Under the pieces are notes generated by a model. That model made no database searches. It was not told where the DNA came from and was given only the letters and a program-made list of their open reading frames with translations. This document shows positions 28,068 through 36,145 of a DNA stretch of 64,000 nt, in pieces. A program made the position numbers and the translations under genes. This DNA comes from Pseudomonas plecoglossicida NBRC 103162 = DSM 15088. GTDB taxonomy: Bacteria; Pseudomonadota; Gammaproteobacteria; Pseudomonadales; Pseudomonadaceae. Every line of letters starts with the position of its first letter. Position 1 is the stretch's first letter. Location of the stretch: positions 1 through 64,000 of the forward strand of contig NZ_BBIV01000014.1 in assembly GCF_000730665.1 (NCBI RefSeq). The letters are read 5' to 3'.

Positions 28068-28706
28068 ATGCCTGAATCCCGCCTCGCCTCCCTTGCCCTC
28101 CCCGCCCTGCTCGCCGCCCTGGTGGCCGTCGCCATCCCCGTGCATGCCGAAGAGCCGGCCAGCGATGCGCGTTGGGTCAGTGACAGCCTGAGCACCTACG
28201 TGCGCAGCGGCCCGACCGACGGCCACCGCATCGTCGGTACGCTCAAGTCGGGGCAGAAGCTCACCTTGATCGGCAGCCAGGGCAACTACAGCCAGGTGCG
28301 CGGGCAGAACGGCGACCTGGTGTGGATCCTCACCAGCGACCTGCAGTCAGTGCCGGGCCAGAATGAGCGCCTTCCCCAGCTCGACGCTCAGGTGGCGGAA
28401 CTTTCCGGGCAGTTGAAGACCATCGACGACAGCTGGAAGAACCGTGTGCAGGGCATGCAGGAGACCCTGGATTCGCGCAAGCAACTGATCGATGAACTGG
28501 AAGCGCGCAACAAGGCGCTCAACGAACAGCTCGAGCAGACCCAGTCGAACCTGCGCGACACCCAGGCGCGGTTGGGCGACGAGAACAAGCAGGTAATGAT
28601 GCGCTACATGGTATACGGCGGCAGCATCGCGGGCGCGGGGTTGCTGCTGGGGTTGATCCTGCCGGCGCTGACGCGTGGGCGGAAGAAGAACGACCGCTGG
28701 TTCTGA
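28068..28706 (+). CDS. TIGR04211 family SH3 domain-containing protein
   Basis: A 212-residue exported protein. A signal peptide covers residues 1-27 (ends VHAEE). A bacterial SH3 domain lies near 35-95 (STYVRSGPTDGHRIVG...WILTSDLQ), a coiled coil at about 105-175, and a C-terminal transmembrane helix near 184-203 followed by basic residues (RGRKK). This order matches the TIGR04211 (YgiM-like) family, which probably anchors in the inner membrane with the SH3 domain in the periplasm. Role in cell envelope is presumed. Confidence 0.85.
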   Translation: MPESRLASLALPALLAALVAVAIPVHAEEPASDARWVSDSLSTYVRSGPTDGHRIVGTLKSGQKLTLIGSQGNYSQVRGQNGDLVWILTSDLQSVPGQNERLPQLDAQVAELSGQLKTIDDSWKNRVQGMQETLDSRKQLIDELEARNKALNEQLEQTQSNLRDTQARLGDENKQVMMRYMVYGGSIAGAGLLLGLILPALTRGRKKNDRWF

Positions 28707-28735
28707 GTTCGCCGCAGTTCTCCTGGCGCCCATGA

Positions 28736-28765
28736 GATCGAGCGCCGCGCGGGCGGCGCTCGATT
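28736..28765. repeat. REP-like palindrome after the SH3 gene
   Basis: ATCGAGCGCC and GGCGCTCGAT form perfect 10-bp arms. It belongs to the same family as 1-34 and 24766-24799. Located 30 bases after the SH3 gene stop, it may act as that gene's terminator. Confidence 0.65.
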
Positions 28766-28818
28766 TGCGCGACAACATCACTCCCGCGCCATGCACCCAA
28801 TGCCCACGCATCCGTCTC

Positions 28819-29055
28819 TCACTTGTTGCGTGCCTTGTTGTAGATGGTCTTGGCCTGGTCAGCCGAGGCCTGGCATTGGGTCATGTCTCCTGCCTCCCGA
28901 GCTGCCTTGGCGGTTTTCAGATGCTCCTTGTAGTCATGGGCCATGCCACCATGCAGTGCCTGACCACTGGCTTTGTAGATGTCTTCCAGCTCCTTGATCT
29001 TCGCATCACAGTTGCTCTTCGGGTCAGCATGGTGGCTCGATGCAGCGAAAAACAT
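28819..29055 (-). pseudogene. Small helical periplasmic-type protein, probably 5'-truncated
   Basis: The last 78 codons encode CDAKIKELEDIYKASGQALHG-type helical sequence with a terminal YNKARNK. Related small secreted proteins of pseudomonads carry a signal peptide; here only FFAASSHHA, which looks like the end of one, remains after the first in-frame ATG (29055), and no ribosome site is seen. Next to it are fragments of other genes, so loss of the 5' end fits the local decay. It may still be expressed as a cytoplasmic remnant. Confidence 0.55.
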
Positions 29056-29084
29056 AGCCTTCCAGCACTTCCCGACAGCCCGCT

Positions 29085-29205
29085 TCAGCCCGACGGTTGT
29101 GCCCCCGGGGCAAGCAGAAAGTCGATGAACACCCGTACCCGCGATGGCATGTGCCGCGCCTGGGGGTAGATCAGCATGAACGGCCGCGAGGTACCGCCGT
29201 ACTCG
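29085..29205 (-). pseudogene. LysR regulator remnant (C-terminal 40 residues)
   Basis: The minus strand encodes RPFMLIYPQARHMPSRVRVF and then IDFLLAPGA before a stop, the usual C-terminal end of a LysR protein. Nothing of the DNA-binding or effector domain remains upstream; the frame meets SDR-coding sequence of the opposite strand at about 29205-29230. This is a deletion product joining the 3' ends of two divergent genes. Confidence 0.6.
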
Positions 29206-29229
29206 GCCAGCGCCCTGCAGCCGGATACC

Positions 29230-29520
29230 CGTGTACCGGCGCTGCTGCCGGTACTGGTCAAGGGTGGCTTGAACCAGGCGGTCAAGGGCCTTGCCCTGGA
29301 ACTGGCAGCCAGCGGTGTGCAAGTCAACGCCGTGGCCCCGGGGATCATCGATACCCCGCTGCATGGCAATGTCGAGGGGCTTGGCGCCTTGTCGCCCAGT
29401 GGCCGTACCGGCTCGCCGCAGGATGTGGTGGATGCCGTGCTGTACCTGACCGACGCGCGCTTCGTCAGCGGCGTCATCCTGCCGGTTGACGGCGGCAGCA
29501 CTGCCGGCACCTGGCACTGA
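29230..29520 (+). pseudogene. Short-chain dehydrogenase remnant (C-terminal half)
   Basis: The plus strand encodes about 95 residues beginning VPALLPVLVKGGLNQAVKGL, then VQVNAVAPGIIDTPLHG and a terminal VSGVILPVDGGSTAGTWH, a clear SDR C-terminal half. The Rossmann TGxxxGxG half and the catalytic Ser are absent. It continues in frame with the sequence before the LysR fragment, so the divergent promoter and both 5' halves were deleted. The next gene, a tautomerase, is whole. Confidence 0.65.
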
Positions 29521-29538
29521 ACGGGGGAGCAAGCAGCC

Positions 29539-29745
29539 ATGCCTTATGTCCATATTCGCGTGACCGACGAAGGCGTCAGCGCCGACCACAAACGCCAGTT
29601 GATCGAGGGTACGACCCGGTTGCTGGAGCAGGTGTTGGGCAAGCCGCCGGCCAGTACTTTTGTGGTGATCGAGGAAGTGCCCACGGATAACTGGGGGGTG
29701 GGTGGGGAAACGGTGACGGCGGTGAGGCAGCGAGAGCGGAGGTGA
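29539..29745 (+). CDS. 4-oxalocrotonate tautomerase family protein
   Basis: A 68-residue protein that begins MPYVHIRVTDEG, so after removal of Met the catalytic Pro1 is exposed as in all tautomerase superfamily members; its second half shows the STFVVIEEVPTDNWGVGG strand. Length is normal for the short family. It lies 18 bp after the broken SDR gene and was probably in its operon. The isomerised substrate is unknown and expression now depends on a truncated upstream region. Confidence 0.75.
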   Translation: MPYVHIRVTDEGVSADHKRQLIEGTTRLLEQVLGKPPASTFVVIEEVPTDNWGVGGETVTAVRQRERR

Positions 29746-29789
29746 ACCTGGAGCCGCTTTGCCGGCGATTGGGCTGCGCAGCAGCCCCT

Positions 29790-30250
29790 CTACTCGCGCA
29801 ACCGATCGAGGGCCTCCAGCACATACGCGGTGGCCCTTTCCACTTCCCCTTCGCGGCAGGCAATCCCCAGTTGCCGCCACAGCCCGGGCCTCAGCGGACG
29901 ACGCACGATCCTCCGGTCCAGTTCCGCTGCCTCGCCTTCATGTGGCAGCAAGGTCGCGCCATAACCCGCCCCCACCAGGCTCTTGATCGCATCGTTGTAA
30001 TTCAGCTCGATCCGCGGTTCGGGGTACAACCCGGCCGCGGCGAACCATTGCCGATCACCCGCGACAACTGGGTGCTGCTGTCATTGAGGATCAACGCGCG
30101 CTGCCCGAGCCAGGCCGGGGTGACCCTGGCCGGCGGCTGCCAGTCGGCAGGCACGTAGGCAAGGATCGGGTCGCGCCGCCAGGGCGTGACCCCGACGCCT
30201 TTACCCGCCACCTGCGGCAAGGCCACCAGGCCGATGTCCAGGGCGCCATC
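29790..30250 (-). pseudogene. LysR regulator remnant with one-base frameshift
   Basis: The end of a LysR effector domain is split in two frames. [18 protein letters not shown] to LSRVIG is in one frame; [20 protein letters not shown] to the stop is in the next. A single missing base after codons GTG ATC GGC (about 30045, AATGG where GAATGG is expected) accounts for this. The N-terminal helix-turn-helix half is absent, replaced at about 30245 by argC sequence on the other strand. Confidence 0.7.
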
Positions 30251-30823
30251 GCCCTGCTGCGCCCGCTGGTCCAGGCCGGCTTGCTGCCGGCCGACTATCC
30301 ACTGAGCATCCATGCCATTTCCGGCTACTCCGGCGGTGGCCGGGCGGCGGTCGAGCGCCATGAACAGCCAGGCGCAGAACCTGCGCCCACACTGCAGATC
30401 TATGGCCTGGAGCTGGCCCACAAGCATGTGCCGGAAATCCAGCTGCATGCCGGGCTGACGGTGCGGCCAGTGTTCCTGCCGGGGTATGCCGCCTATCGCC
30501 AGGGCATCGTCTTGAGCATCCCCCTGCAATTGCGCCTGCTGCCTGGCCAGGTAAGCGCCGAACAGCTGCAGGCCTGCCTGGAGCATCACTACCAGGGTGC
30601 TCGCCACGTGCAGGTCTCTGCCCTGCACCAGCATGGCCCGGCCGCTGCGCTCGCCCCTGAAGCCCTGAACGACAGCAACGACCTGCGCCTGACGCTGTAC
30701 GCCAACCCCGAGCATGGCCAGGTGCTGCTGACGGCGGTGTTCGACAACCTGGGCAAAGGTGCCTCGGGCGCCGCCGTGCAGAACCTCGACCTGATGCTGG
30801 CGGCGCTGCAGGCACGAGGCTGA
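30240..30823 (+). pseudogene. argC: N-acetyl-gamma-glutamyl-phosphate reductase remnant
   Basis: The plus strand encodes about 190 residues of ArgC starting at [20 protein letters not shown], then [24 protein letters not shown], and the C-terminal [17 protein letters not shown]. The NAD-binding N-terminal third, including the GxxGxxG region and the catalytic Cys segment, is missing, replaced by sequence of the LysR remnant. The first ATG in frame (30281) would give a protein without cofactor binding. A complete argC must exist elsewhere if arginine is made. Confidence 0.7.
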
Positions 30824-30904
30824 TCCGGCAAAAAGGGTTTAGACTGTCCACCCCGCGCTACACCGGCGCGGGGTGATCCACTTGCAGCCGGAGCCCGTTA
30901 CCCG

Positions 30905-31591
30905 ATGTTCATCCTGAGCCGCCTCGACAGCGTGCCGCCCGAGTCCTTCCAGAACCAGATCCGCGAACTGGTGATCCACCATGTGGGCGACCTCAGCAGC
31001 GTGGCCATCCGTGCCGACAACCCGCTGTACCCGTTGTACCAGTACGGCGTCGGCATGGAGGTGCACCAGTACCTGCAGGCCATGGACGGCACCCGTGGCC
31101 TGGCCGTGGAGCTGATCCTGGCACTCGATGCCGAAGCCCCGGACCGGCTGCAGGGCTTTGCCCTGACCCTGCCGGCCCAGGACAACCCGCAGGCCTGCGC
31201 TGTGGCTTTTCTGGCCGTGGCGCCCGAGCACCGTCGCCAGGGGGTTGCCCGCGCCCTGCTGAGCGATGTGCAGGCGCGCTTTGCCAGCGTCGAGCTGAAC
31301 GCCTTCGCGCGGCAGGTGCCGTGGTTCGAGGCCATAGGCATGCAGGTGGTGGCCGCCAGTGGGCCGCAGGTGTTGATGAGCAGTACCGGGCAGGCCAGCG
31401 GCGCGCTGATCGGACGGCTGGACATCGCGCCGATCTACCAGGCCACCGAGGTGCACCAGATCCATACCTACCTGCTCAATCAGCAGGGTGAGGATGCGAT
31501 GATCGAGGCCGAGCAGCAGCGGGACGAGTGGCTGGATGAGCTGGCTGCGTTGGCGCGAGAGTGCGTCAGGCAACGCAAGACCGTGCATTGA
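30905..31591 (+). CDS. GNAT family N-acetyltransferase
   Basis: A 228-residue protein. Acetyl-CoA binding motif FLAVAPEHRRQGVARALL (residues about 100-117) is typical of GNAT; ANDs further strands (VELNAFARQVPWFEAIGMQV) complete the fold. A C-terminal helical tail of about 70 residues rich in E and Q is additional. ATG 30905 fits the frame, though the ribosome site is weak. It ends 12 bases before the stop of the convergent ABC permease. Substrate unknown. Confidence 0.75.
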   Translation: MFILSRLDSVPPESFQNQIRELVIHHVGDLSSVAIRADNPLYPLYQYGVGMEVHQYLQAMDGTRGLAVELILALDAEAPDRLQGFALTLPAQDNPQACAVAFLAVAPEHRRQGVARALLSDVQARFASVELNAFARQVPWFEAIGMQVVAASGPQVLMSSTGQASGALIGRLDIAPIYQATEVHQIHTYLLNQQGEDAMIEAEQQRDEWLDELAALARECVRQRKTVH

Positions 31592-31603
31592 GCTGAGGGC
31601 CCT

Positions 31604-32359
31604 TCAGGCATGTACCCAACGCCGATGCAGCCCACGCGCCAGGGCATCGAGCATGAACCCCAGCACGCCGATCAGCAGCACCATCGCCATCAACTCGGAG
31701 TACGCCAGCCGGTCACGGGTATCAAGGATGAAATACCCCAACCCCGCACTGACCCCCAGCATCTCGCACGGCACCAGCACGATCCACAGGATGCCGATCG
31801 CCAGGCGCACTCCGGTCAGCACATGGCCGATCACGCCGGGCACGATCACCTTGCACAACGTCTCCCAGCGCGTGGCGCTGAGGCTGCGACTCAGTTGCAG
31901 CCAGCGCGGGTCCAGCTGGCGCACGCCCGCGGCGGTGTTGAGCAGGATCGGCCACAGGGCGGCAAAGGCCAGCAGGAAGTAGATCGGTTGGTCGCCCACG
32001 CCCATCAGCATCACCACCACGGGCATCCATGACAGCGGCGAAATCATCCGCAGGAACTGGAACGCCGGTGTGGTCGCAGCCTCCAGGTGCCGGTAGCTGC
32101 CCACCAGCAGGCCCAGAGGCACGCCGATCAGCAACGCCAGCAGCAAGCCGACCAGAATGCGCTTGAGGCTGACCCAGACGTGCCCGTAGACCTCGCCCTG
32201 CCCCAGCAACTCGATCAGGCTGGCCAGTGTGGCCTGGGGCGAGAAGCGCGCCGACAGGCCGTCGGCCTCGCCAAATACCGCAACCCCGGCCCACCACAAC
32301 AACAGCAAGCCCAGCAGACCGGCCAGCCCCAGGCCGGCATGTACGACATGCTTGCGCAT
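31604..32359 (-). CDS. ABC transporter permease (SsuC/TauC/NrtB type)
   Basis: A 251-residue integral membrane protein with about six helices and the cytoplasmic EAA-like loop (RSLSATRWETLCKVIVPGVIG). Start ATG 32359 shares one base with the stop of the substrate-binding-protein gene. Together with ATPase and binding protein this is an importer of sulfonate, taurine or nitrate type; substrate not determined. The frame extends upstream in the SBP but such a start is not credible. Confidence 0.85.
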   Translation of the reverse strand: MRKHVVHAGLGLAGLLGLLLLWWAGVAVFGEADGLSARFSPQATLASLIELLGQGEVYGHVWVSLKRILVGLLLALLIGVPLGLLVGSYRHLEAATTPAFQFLRMISPLSWMPVVVMLMGVGDQPIYFLLAFAALWPILLNTAAGVRQLDPRWLQLSRSLSATRWETLCKVIVPGVIGHVLTGVRLAIGILWIVLVPCEMLGVSAGLGYFILDTRDRLAYSELMAMVLLIGVLGFMLDALARGLHRRWVHA

Positions 32360-33564
32360 CAGACCACGAACTCCTCGCTGCGCTCGAAGTTGTCGGCGAT
32401 GCCGAACACCGACGGCCCGCCGACAGCGGCAATGGCGTTGCGCACGAAGCGGTCGTCGACCAGGTCGCGGGCGGTCTGCGCCGGGTCCAGGCCCGCCAGG
32501 AAGCCGTTGTCGCCTTCGATCAGGGTGCCCTTGAGGCGTTTGACCAGTTCCTCGGTGTAGCTGGGGAACGGGTACGGCTGGAAGTCGATGCGTTTCTCGT
32601 CCCATTGCTGGTGGCGAATGGCACCGCTGGCGATATAGCCGGCGCGGTCTTCGGCGGCCGGAGCCAGCACCTTGGCCAGCACCGCCGGCTCATGCGGGGT
32701 GTACTTGTTGGGGCCGGCCTTGGACAGCAGTGCGGCGGCTTCTGCGCGGTGGTCGCGGGTCCATTGCTGGGCCTTGACGATGGCGTTGACCACCTTCTGC
32801 GACCACTCGGGACGGTTGTTCAGGTCATGCTCGTGCATGAACACCACGCAGCAGGCATGGTTGCGCCAGACATCGCCGGTAAAGCGCTGCACCCGGCCGA
32901 CCTTGAGATTCTCGGCCAAGGCATTGAACGGCTCGGCGACGATGTAGCCGGCGATGCGCTTGCTGGCGAGGGCCGGCGGCATGTCCGACGGCGGCAATAC
33001 CAGCAGGTTGACTTCGTTGGCCGCCAATTGTGCGCTGGCGGGCTTCGACACCGGCGTCAGGCCGTTGTCGTTCAGCATCTGCTGCAGCACCACGTTGTGG
33101 ATCGAATACCAGAACGGAATGGCCACGGTCTTGCCGCCCAGCTGCTTCATGTCGGTGATGTCCGGAGCCACGGTCAGGCCCGAGCCGCCCACGTGGTTCC
33201 ACGCCACCACCTTGGCCGGCACCTTGCTGCCATAGCGCGCCCACACGGTCATCGGTGACAGCAGGTGAATGACGTTGACCTGGCCCGAGATGAACGCCTC
33301 GATAACCTGCGCCCAGCTGCGCAGCAGCACCGGGCGCTCGGCCTTGATGCCTTCGGCCTCGAACAGACCATTGTTGTGCGCCACCAGCAGCGGCGTGGCG
33401 TCGGTGATCGGCAGGTAGCCGATGCGTACCGGTGCATCGGGCTCAGCGGCGGCACGCGCCTGCAGGCTCGACAGCAGCGGCACGGCGCCGGCGGCAGTGA
33501 GCATGGCGCTGAGCTTGAGAAAGTCGCGACGCGACGTGGAGGAACAGCAGTCATCCATGCACAT
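32359..33564 (-). CDS. ABC transporter substrate-binding protein with Tat signal
   Basis: About 401 residues of the NMT1/SsuA-like family. Residues 8-40 contain a Tat motif SRRDFLKLSA and a following hydrophobic stretch ending QARAAAE; the Tat route suggests a folded or cofactor-bearing export. The mature domain shows APVRIGYLPITDATPLLVA. Its start overlaps the ATPase stop by 14 bp (ATG 33564 or 33558). Homologues bind alkanesulfonates, nitrate or pyrimidine precursors. The ligand cannot be told. Confidence 0.8.
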   Translation of the reverse strand: MCMDDCCSSTSRRDFLKLSAMLTAAGAVPLLSSLQARAAAEPDAPVRIGYLPITDATPLLVAHNNGLFEAEGIKAERPVLLRSWAQVIEAFISGQVNVIHLLSPMTVWARYGSKVPAKVVAWNHVGGSGLTVAPDITDMKQLGGKTVAIPFWYSIHNVVLQQMLNDNGLTPVSKPASAQLAANEVNLLVLPPSDMPPALASKRIAGYIVAEPFNALAENLKVGRVQRFTGDVWRNHACCVVFMHEHDLNNRPEWSQKVVNAIVKAQQWTRDHRAEAAALLSKAGPNKYTPHEPAVLAKVLAPAAEDRAGYIASGAIRHQQWDEKRIDFQPYPFPSYTEELVKRLKGTLIEGDNGFLAGLDPAQTARDLVDDRFVRNAIAAVGGPSVFGIADNFERSEEFVV

Positions 33565-34372
33565 GGGCAGGCTCCGAAGACAACGAAGTGGGGGAAGGTT
33601 CGGTTGTGCGGCTCGCCCGCCGAAGGGTCTTGAGTATCTCGATGCGCAGCGCACCCAACGCCTCGACCCGCTGCGCCCGGGGCTGCGGCAGGTCGATGGA
33701 CCATTGGCCGAGAATGTGCGCCGGGTGGTTGCCCAGTAGCAGCACCCGGTCGGACAACAGCAGGGCTTCGTCGATATCGTGGGTGATCAGCACCGCTGCG
33801 GTGTTGTGGGTGGCGATCAGTTGCAGCAACAGTTGCTGCATGTCGGCGCGGGTCACCTCGTCCAGGGCACCAAAGGGCTCGTCGAGCAGCAGCACTTCCG
33901 GCTGGCGCGCCAGGCAGCGGGCCAGCGCAGTGCGCTGGGCCATGCCGCCGGACAATTGCGCCGGGTACTGATTGCGCGCAGGGGCAAGTCCCACCGCGTC
34001 GATCGCATGATCGATGCGCGCACGCCGTTCGGCCGCGGCCAGCTTGGGCTGGCGGGCGAAGTCCAGGCCGAAGGCGACGTTCTTTTCCAGGCTGAGCCAC
34101 GGCAGCAGGCTGGGGTCCTGGAAGGCCACCGCCAAGCGCGGGTGCGGGCCTTGCAGTGCCTGGCCGTGCAGCGTCACGCTGCCGCTGCGCGGCTGCTGCA
34201 AACCTGCCAGCACGCGCAACAGGCTGGACTTGCCGACGCCGCTGGGGCCAAGGATGGTCACCACCTCTCCGGGCGCCAGTTGCAGGTCGAAACGCGCCAG
34301 CACCTCCTGCCAACCGCCTTCGCGCGGGTAGCCCAGGCTGATGTCGCGGGCTTCGAGCAACACGTGGCTCAT
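33551..34372 (-). CDS. ABC transporter ATP-binding protein (SsuB/TauB type)
   Basis: A 273-residue nucleotide-binding subunit. Walker A GPSGVGKSS, Q-loop FQDPSLLPW, signature LSGGMAQR, Walker B VLLLDEPFGALD and the switch H in ITHDIDEA are all present. ATG 34372 overlaps the previous stop as ATGA. The C-terminal 40 residues (after LGALRIEIL) are an extension without known motif. Confidence 0.88.
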   Translation of the reverse strand: MSHVLLEARDISLGYPREGGWQEVLARFDLQLAPGEVVTILGPSGVGKSSLLRVLAGLQQPRSGSVTLHGQALQGPHPRLAVAFQDPSLLPWLSLEKNVAFGLDFARQPKLAAAERRARIDHAIDAVGLAPARNQYPAQLSGGMAQRTALARCLARQPEVLLLDEPFGALDEVTRADMQQLLLQLIATHNTAAVLITHDIDEALLLSDRVLLLGNHPAHILGQWSIDLPQPRAQRVEALGALRIEILKTLRRASRTTEPSPTSLSSEPAHVHG

Positions 34373-35433
34373 GCAGCGGCCGCCTGGCGATGCAGTTCGG
34401 CGCGCAGTTGCACCAGGCTCGGGGTGACGATCGGCACGAACGCCGACTCGCGCCAGCGGCGCGCAAACCCTGCGCCGAATTCGTCGAGGTAAGCCTTGCC
34501 GCCACTGGCCTGCAATTCCAGTTGCACGGCGTCGGCCGCGCTTTCGGCCAGGGTGATGCGCAGCTTGAACAGCGCCGCCGGCTGGCCTTCGAAGCGCCCG
34601 TCGAGCAGGCCCTGCTTGAGTTCGGTCACGGTGTTTTCCAGGCGTTCCTTGAGGACCTGGCGGTGTTCTTCGAGGAACGACAGGCGCCCGTGCAGGTGTT
34701 CGTGCACTTCGTCCAGCGAACGGCGCGCCAGGCCGATGGCCATGCCACATTGCAATGCGAGAAACGCCGGGCGCACCTTGGGCAGGAACTGCCGAGCGTT
34801 TTCGTGCAGCAGCCAGTCACGGCTCAGCGCCACCTGATGGAAGGCCAGGGCCGCGGTGTTGCTCGACTGCAGGCCCATCAGTTGCAAGTCGTCGGAACGC
34901 TCGAGGCCCTGCGCAACAGAAGGGATCGCCAGCACGAACGGCGCACCGCCGGCATCATCCTCGATGGCGGCGGCCACCACGAAGCCGCTCTTGCGCAGGT
35001 TGGTGACCCAGTGCAGGCGACCTTCCAGTGTCCAGCCTTCGGCTTCAGGCCGACCGCGAACCTGCAGCACTTCGATACCGGAGAGGAATTTCATGGCGTT
35101 GGACAGGCCCGTGGCACCGGCCAGCTCGCCAGTCAGCAGGCTCGGCAGCAGGCGCTCGCGCAGCGCCTGGTTGGGGCTTTGCAGCAGGTATTCGATGAAG
35201 GCACGCTGGCCCCAGCAGACGAACGCGCTGGCCAGCGAGCGGCTGGCAATGGCCGCGATGGCTTCGACCGCGTCGGTCACCGCACCGCCACTGCCGCCCA
35301 GCGCAGGGTCGACCCCGATACGCAGCAACTGCGACTCGGCGATGTGCGCCAGCACCTGCTGCGGGTCGCACTGGCCCTGGTCGATGGCTTCGGCATTGGC
35401 ATCCAGCCAGCTGGCAAATGCAGCATCAAGCAT
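34369..35433 (-). CDS. Acyl-CoA dehydrogenase family protein (possible flavin monooxygenase)
   Basis: A 354-residue protein of the acyl-CoA dehydrogenase fold, short for that family, with a long helical C-terminal bundle. Relatives in sulfur operons (SfnC, DszC-like) use FMNH2 or FADH2 to oxidise small sulfur compounds; this role is suggested by the linked sulfonate-type transporter. ATG 35433 follows AAGGAG at 8 bases. No flavin reductase lies in the operon, so it may use another one. A true acyl-CoA dehydrogenase activity is less likely as no CoA ligase or enoyl hydratase is near. Confidence 0.7.
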   Translation of the reverse strand: MLDAAFASWLDANAEAIDQGQCDPQQVLAHIAESQLLRIGVDPALGGSGGAVTDAVEAIAAIASRSLASAFVCWGQRAFIEYLLQSPNQALRERLLPSLLTGELAGATGLSNAMKFLSGIEVLQVRGRPEAEGWTLEGRLHWVTNLRKSGFVVAAAIEDDAGGAPFVLAIPSVAQGLERSDDLQLMGLQSSNTAALAFHQVALSRDWLLHENARQFLPKVRPAFLALQCGMAIGLARRSLDEVHEHLHGRLSFLEEHRQVLKERLENTVTELKQGLLDGRFEGQPAALFKLRITLAESAADAVQLELQASGGKAYLDEFGAGFARRWRESAFVPIVTPSLVQLRAELHRQAAAA

Positions 35434-35482
35434 ATCCCTACTCCTTTTAGAAAACGCAGGCGCCCACGGCACCCGACGCGGA

Positions 35483-36043
35483 TTAAGCAGAAGGCTGCCA
35501 GCGGTACTTGCCGAGCTCGTCGTTGAGCGGCGTCTGGGCGAACACATTAGCAAAGTTGCACAAGGTTGCGAGGCTCACCCCAAGTATCACTTCCAGGGCG
35601 TTGCCCTCGGTGAAACCGGCCTCGCGGAAGGCCTGGTAGGTGGCATCGCCGACATTGCCACGGGTGGCGATGACTTCGCGGGCGAACGCCGCCAGGGTCT
35701 CATAGCGGGCATCTGGCAATTCGCCGCGGGCACGCAGGGCCTCGACCACCTCGGGCGGCAACTTGGCCTTGTTCAGGGCAACCGCGGTGTGGCCAGCCAC
35801 GCAGAAGTCGCAACCGTGCTGGGTGGCGGCGATCAATTGCACCACTTCGCGCTCGGCCAGGGTCAGTTCGGCCTTGCCATTGAGGGCCGAGACGGTCACG
35901 TAGGTTTCCAGGGCCGCCGGGGCATTGGCCAGCACGCCGAGCAGGTTGGGAATGAAGCCGGAATTCTTCTGGGCATTCTCGAGGAACGGGCGGGCCGCTT
36001 CCGGGGCGCTCTGCAGAGTGTGTAGAGTAATGCGCGAGGACAT
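35483..36043 (-). CDS. Carboxymuconolactone decarboxylase / AhpD-like family protein
   Basis: A 186-residue helical protein with GCDFCVAGH, the CxxC plus histidine of peroxidatic AhpD-like proteins. It is the first gene of the minus-strand operon, 49 bp before the acyl-CoA-dehydrogenase-like gene, and probably removes peroxide or organic hydroperoxide made by that flavoprotein. ATG 36043 follows AAGGAG at 8 bases. It is divergent from the AraC gene across 102 bp. Confidence 0.8.
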   Translation of the reverse strand: MSSRITLHTLQSAPEAARPFLENAQKNSGFIPNLLGVLANAPAALETYVTVSALNGKAELTLAEREVVQLIAATQHGCDFCVAGHTAVALNKAKLPPEVVEALRARGELPDARYETLAAFAREVIATRGNVGDATYQAFREAGFTEGNALEVILGVSLATLCNFANVFAQTPLNDELGKYRWQPSA

Positions 36044-36145
36044 GGAGTGGTCTCCTTCGGTGTGTGTCCGTACAGTCTGTTGGTTATAAGAATCACCCTC
36101 CATATTCATCAGTCGCCTTTCCTTGCTCCTGAGTCTTTACATTAG

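Noticed and set aside
30281..30823. A functional short ArgC
   Set aside because: It lacks the NAD-binding third and the active-site region; the preceding sequence is LysR on the other strand.
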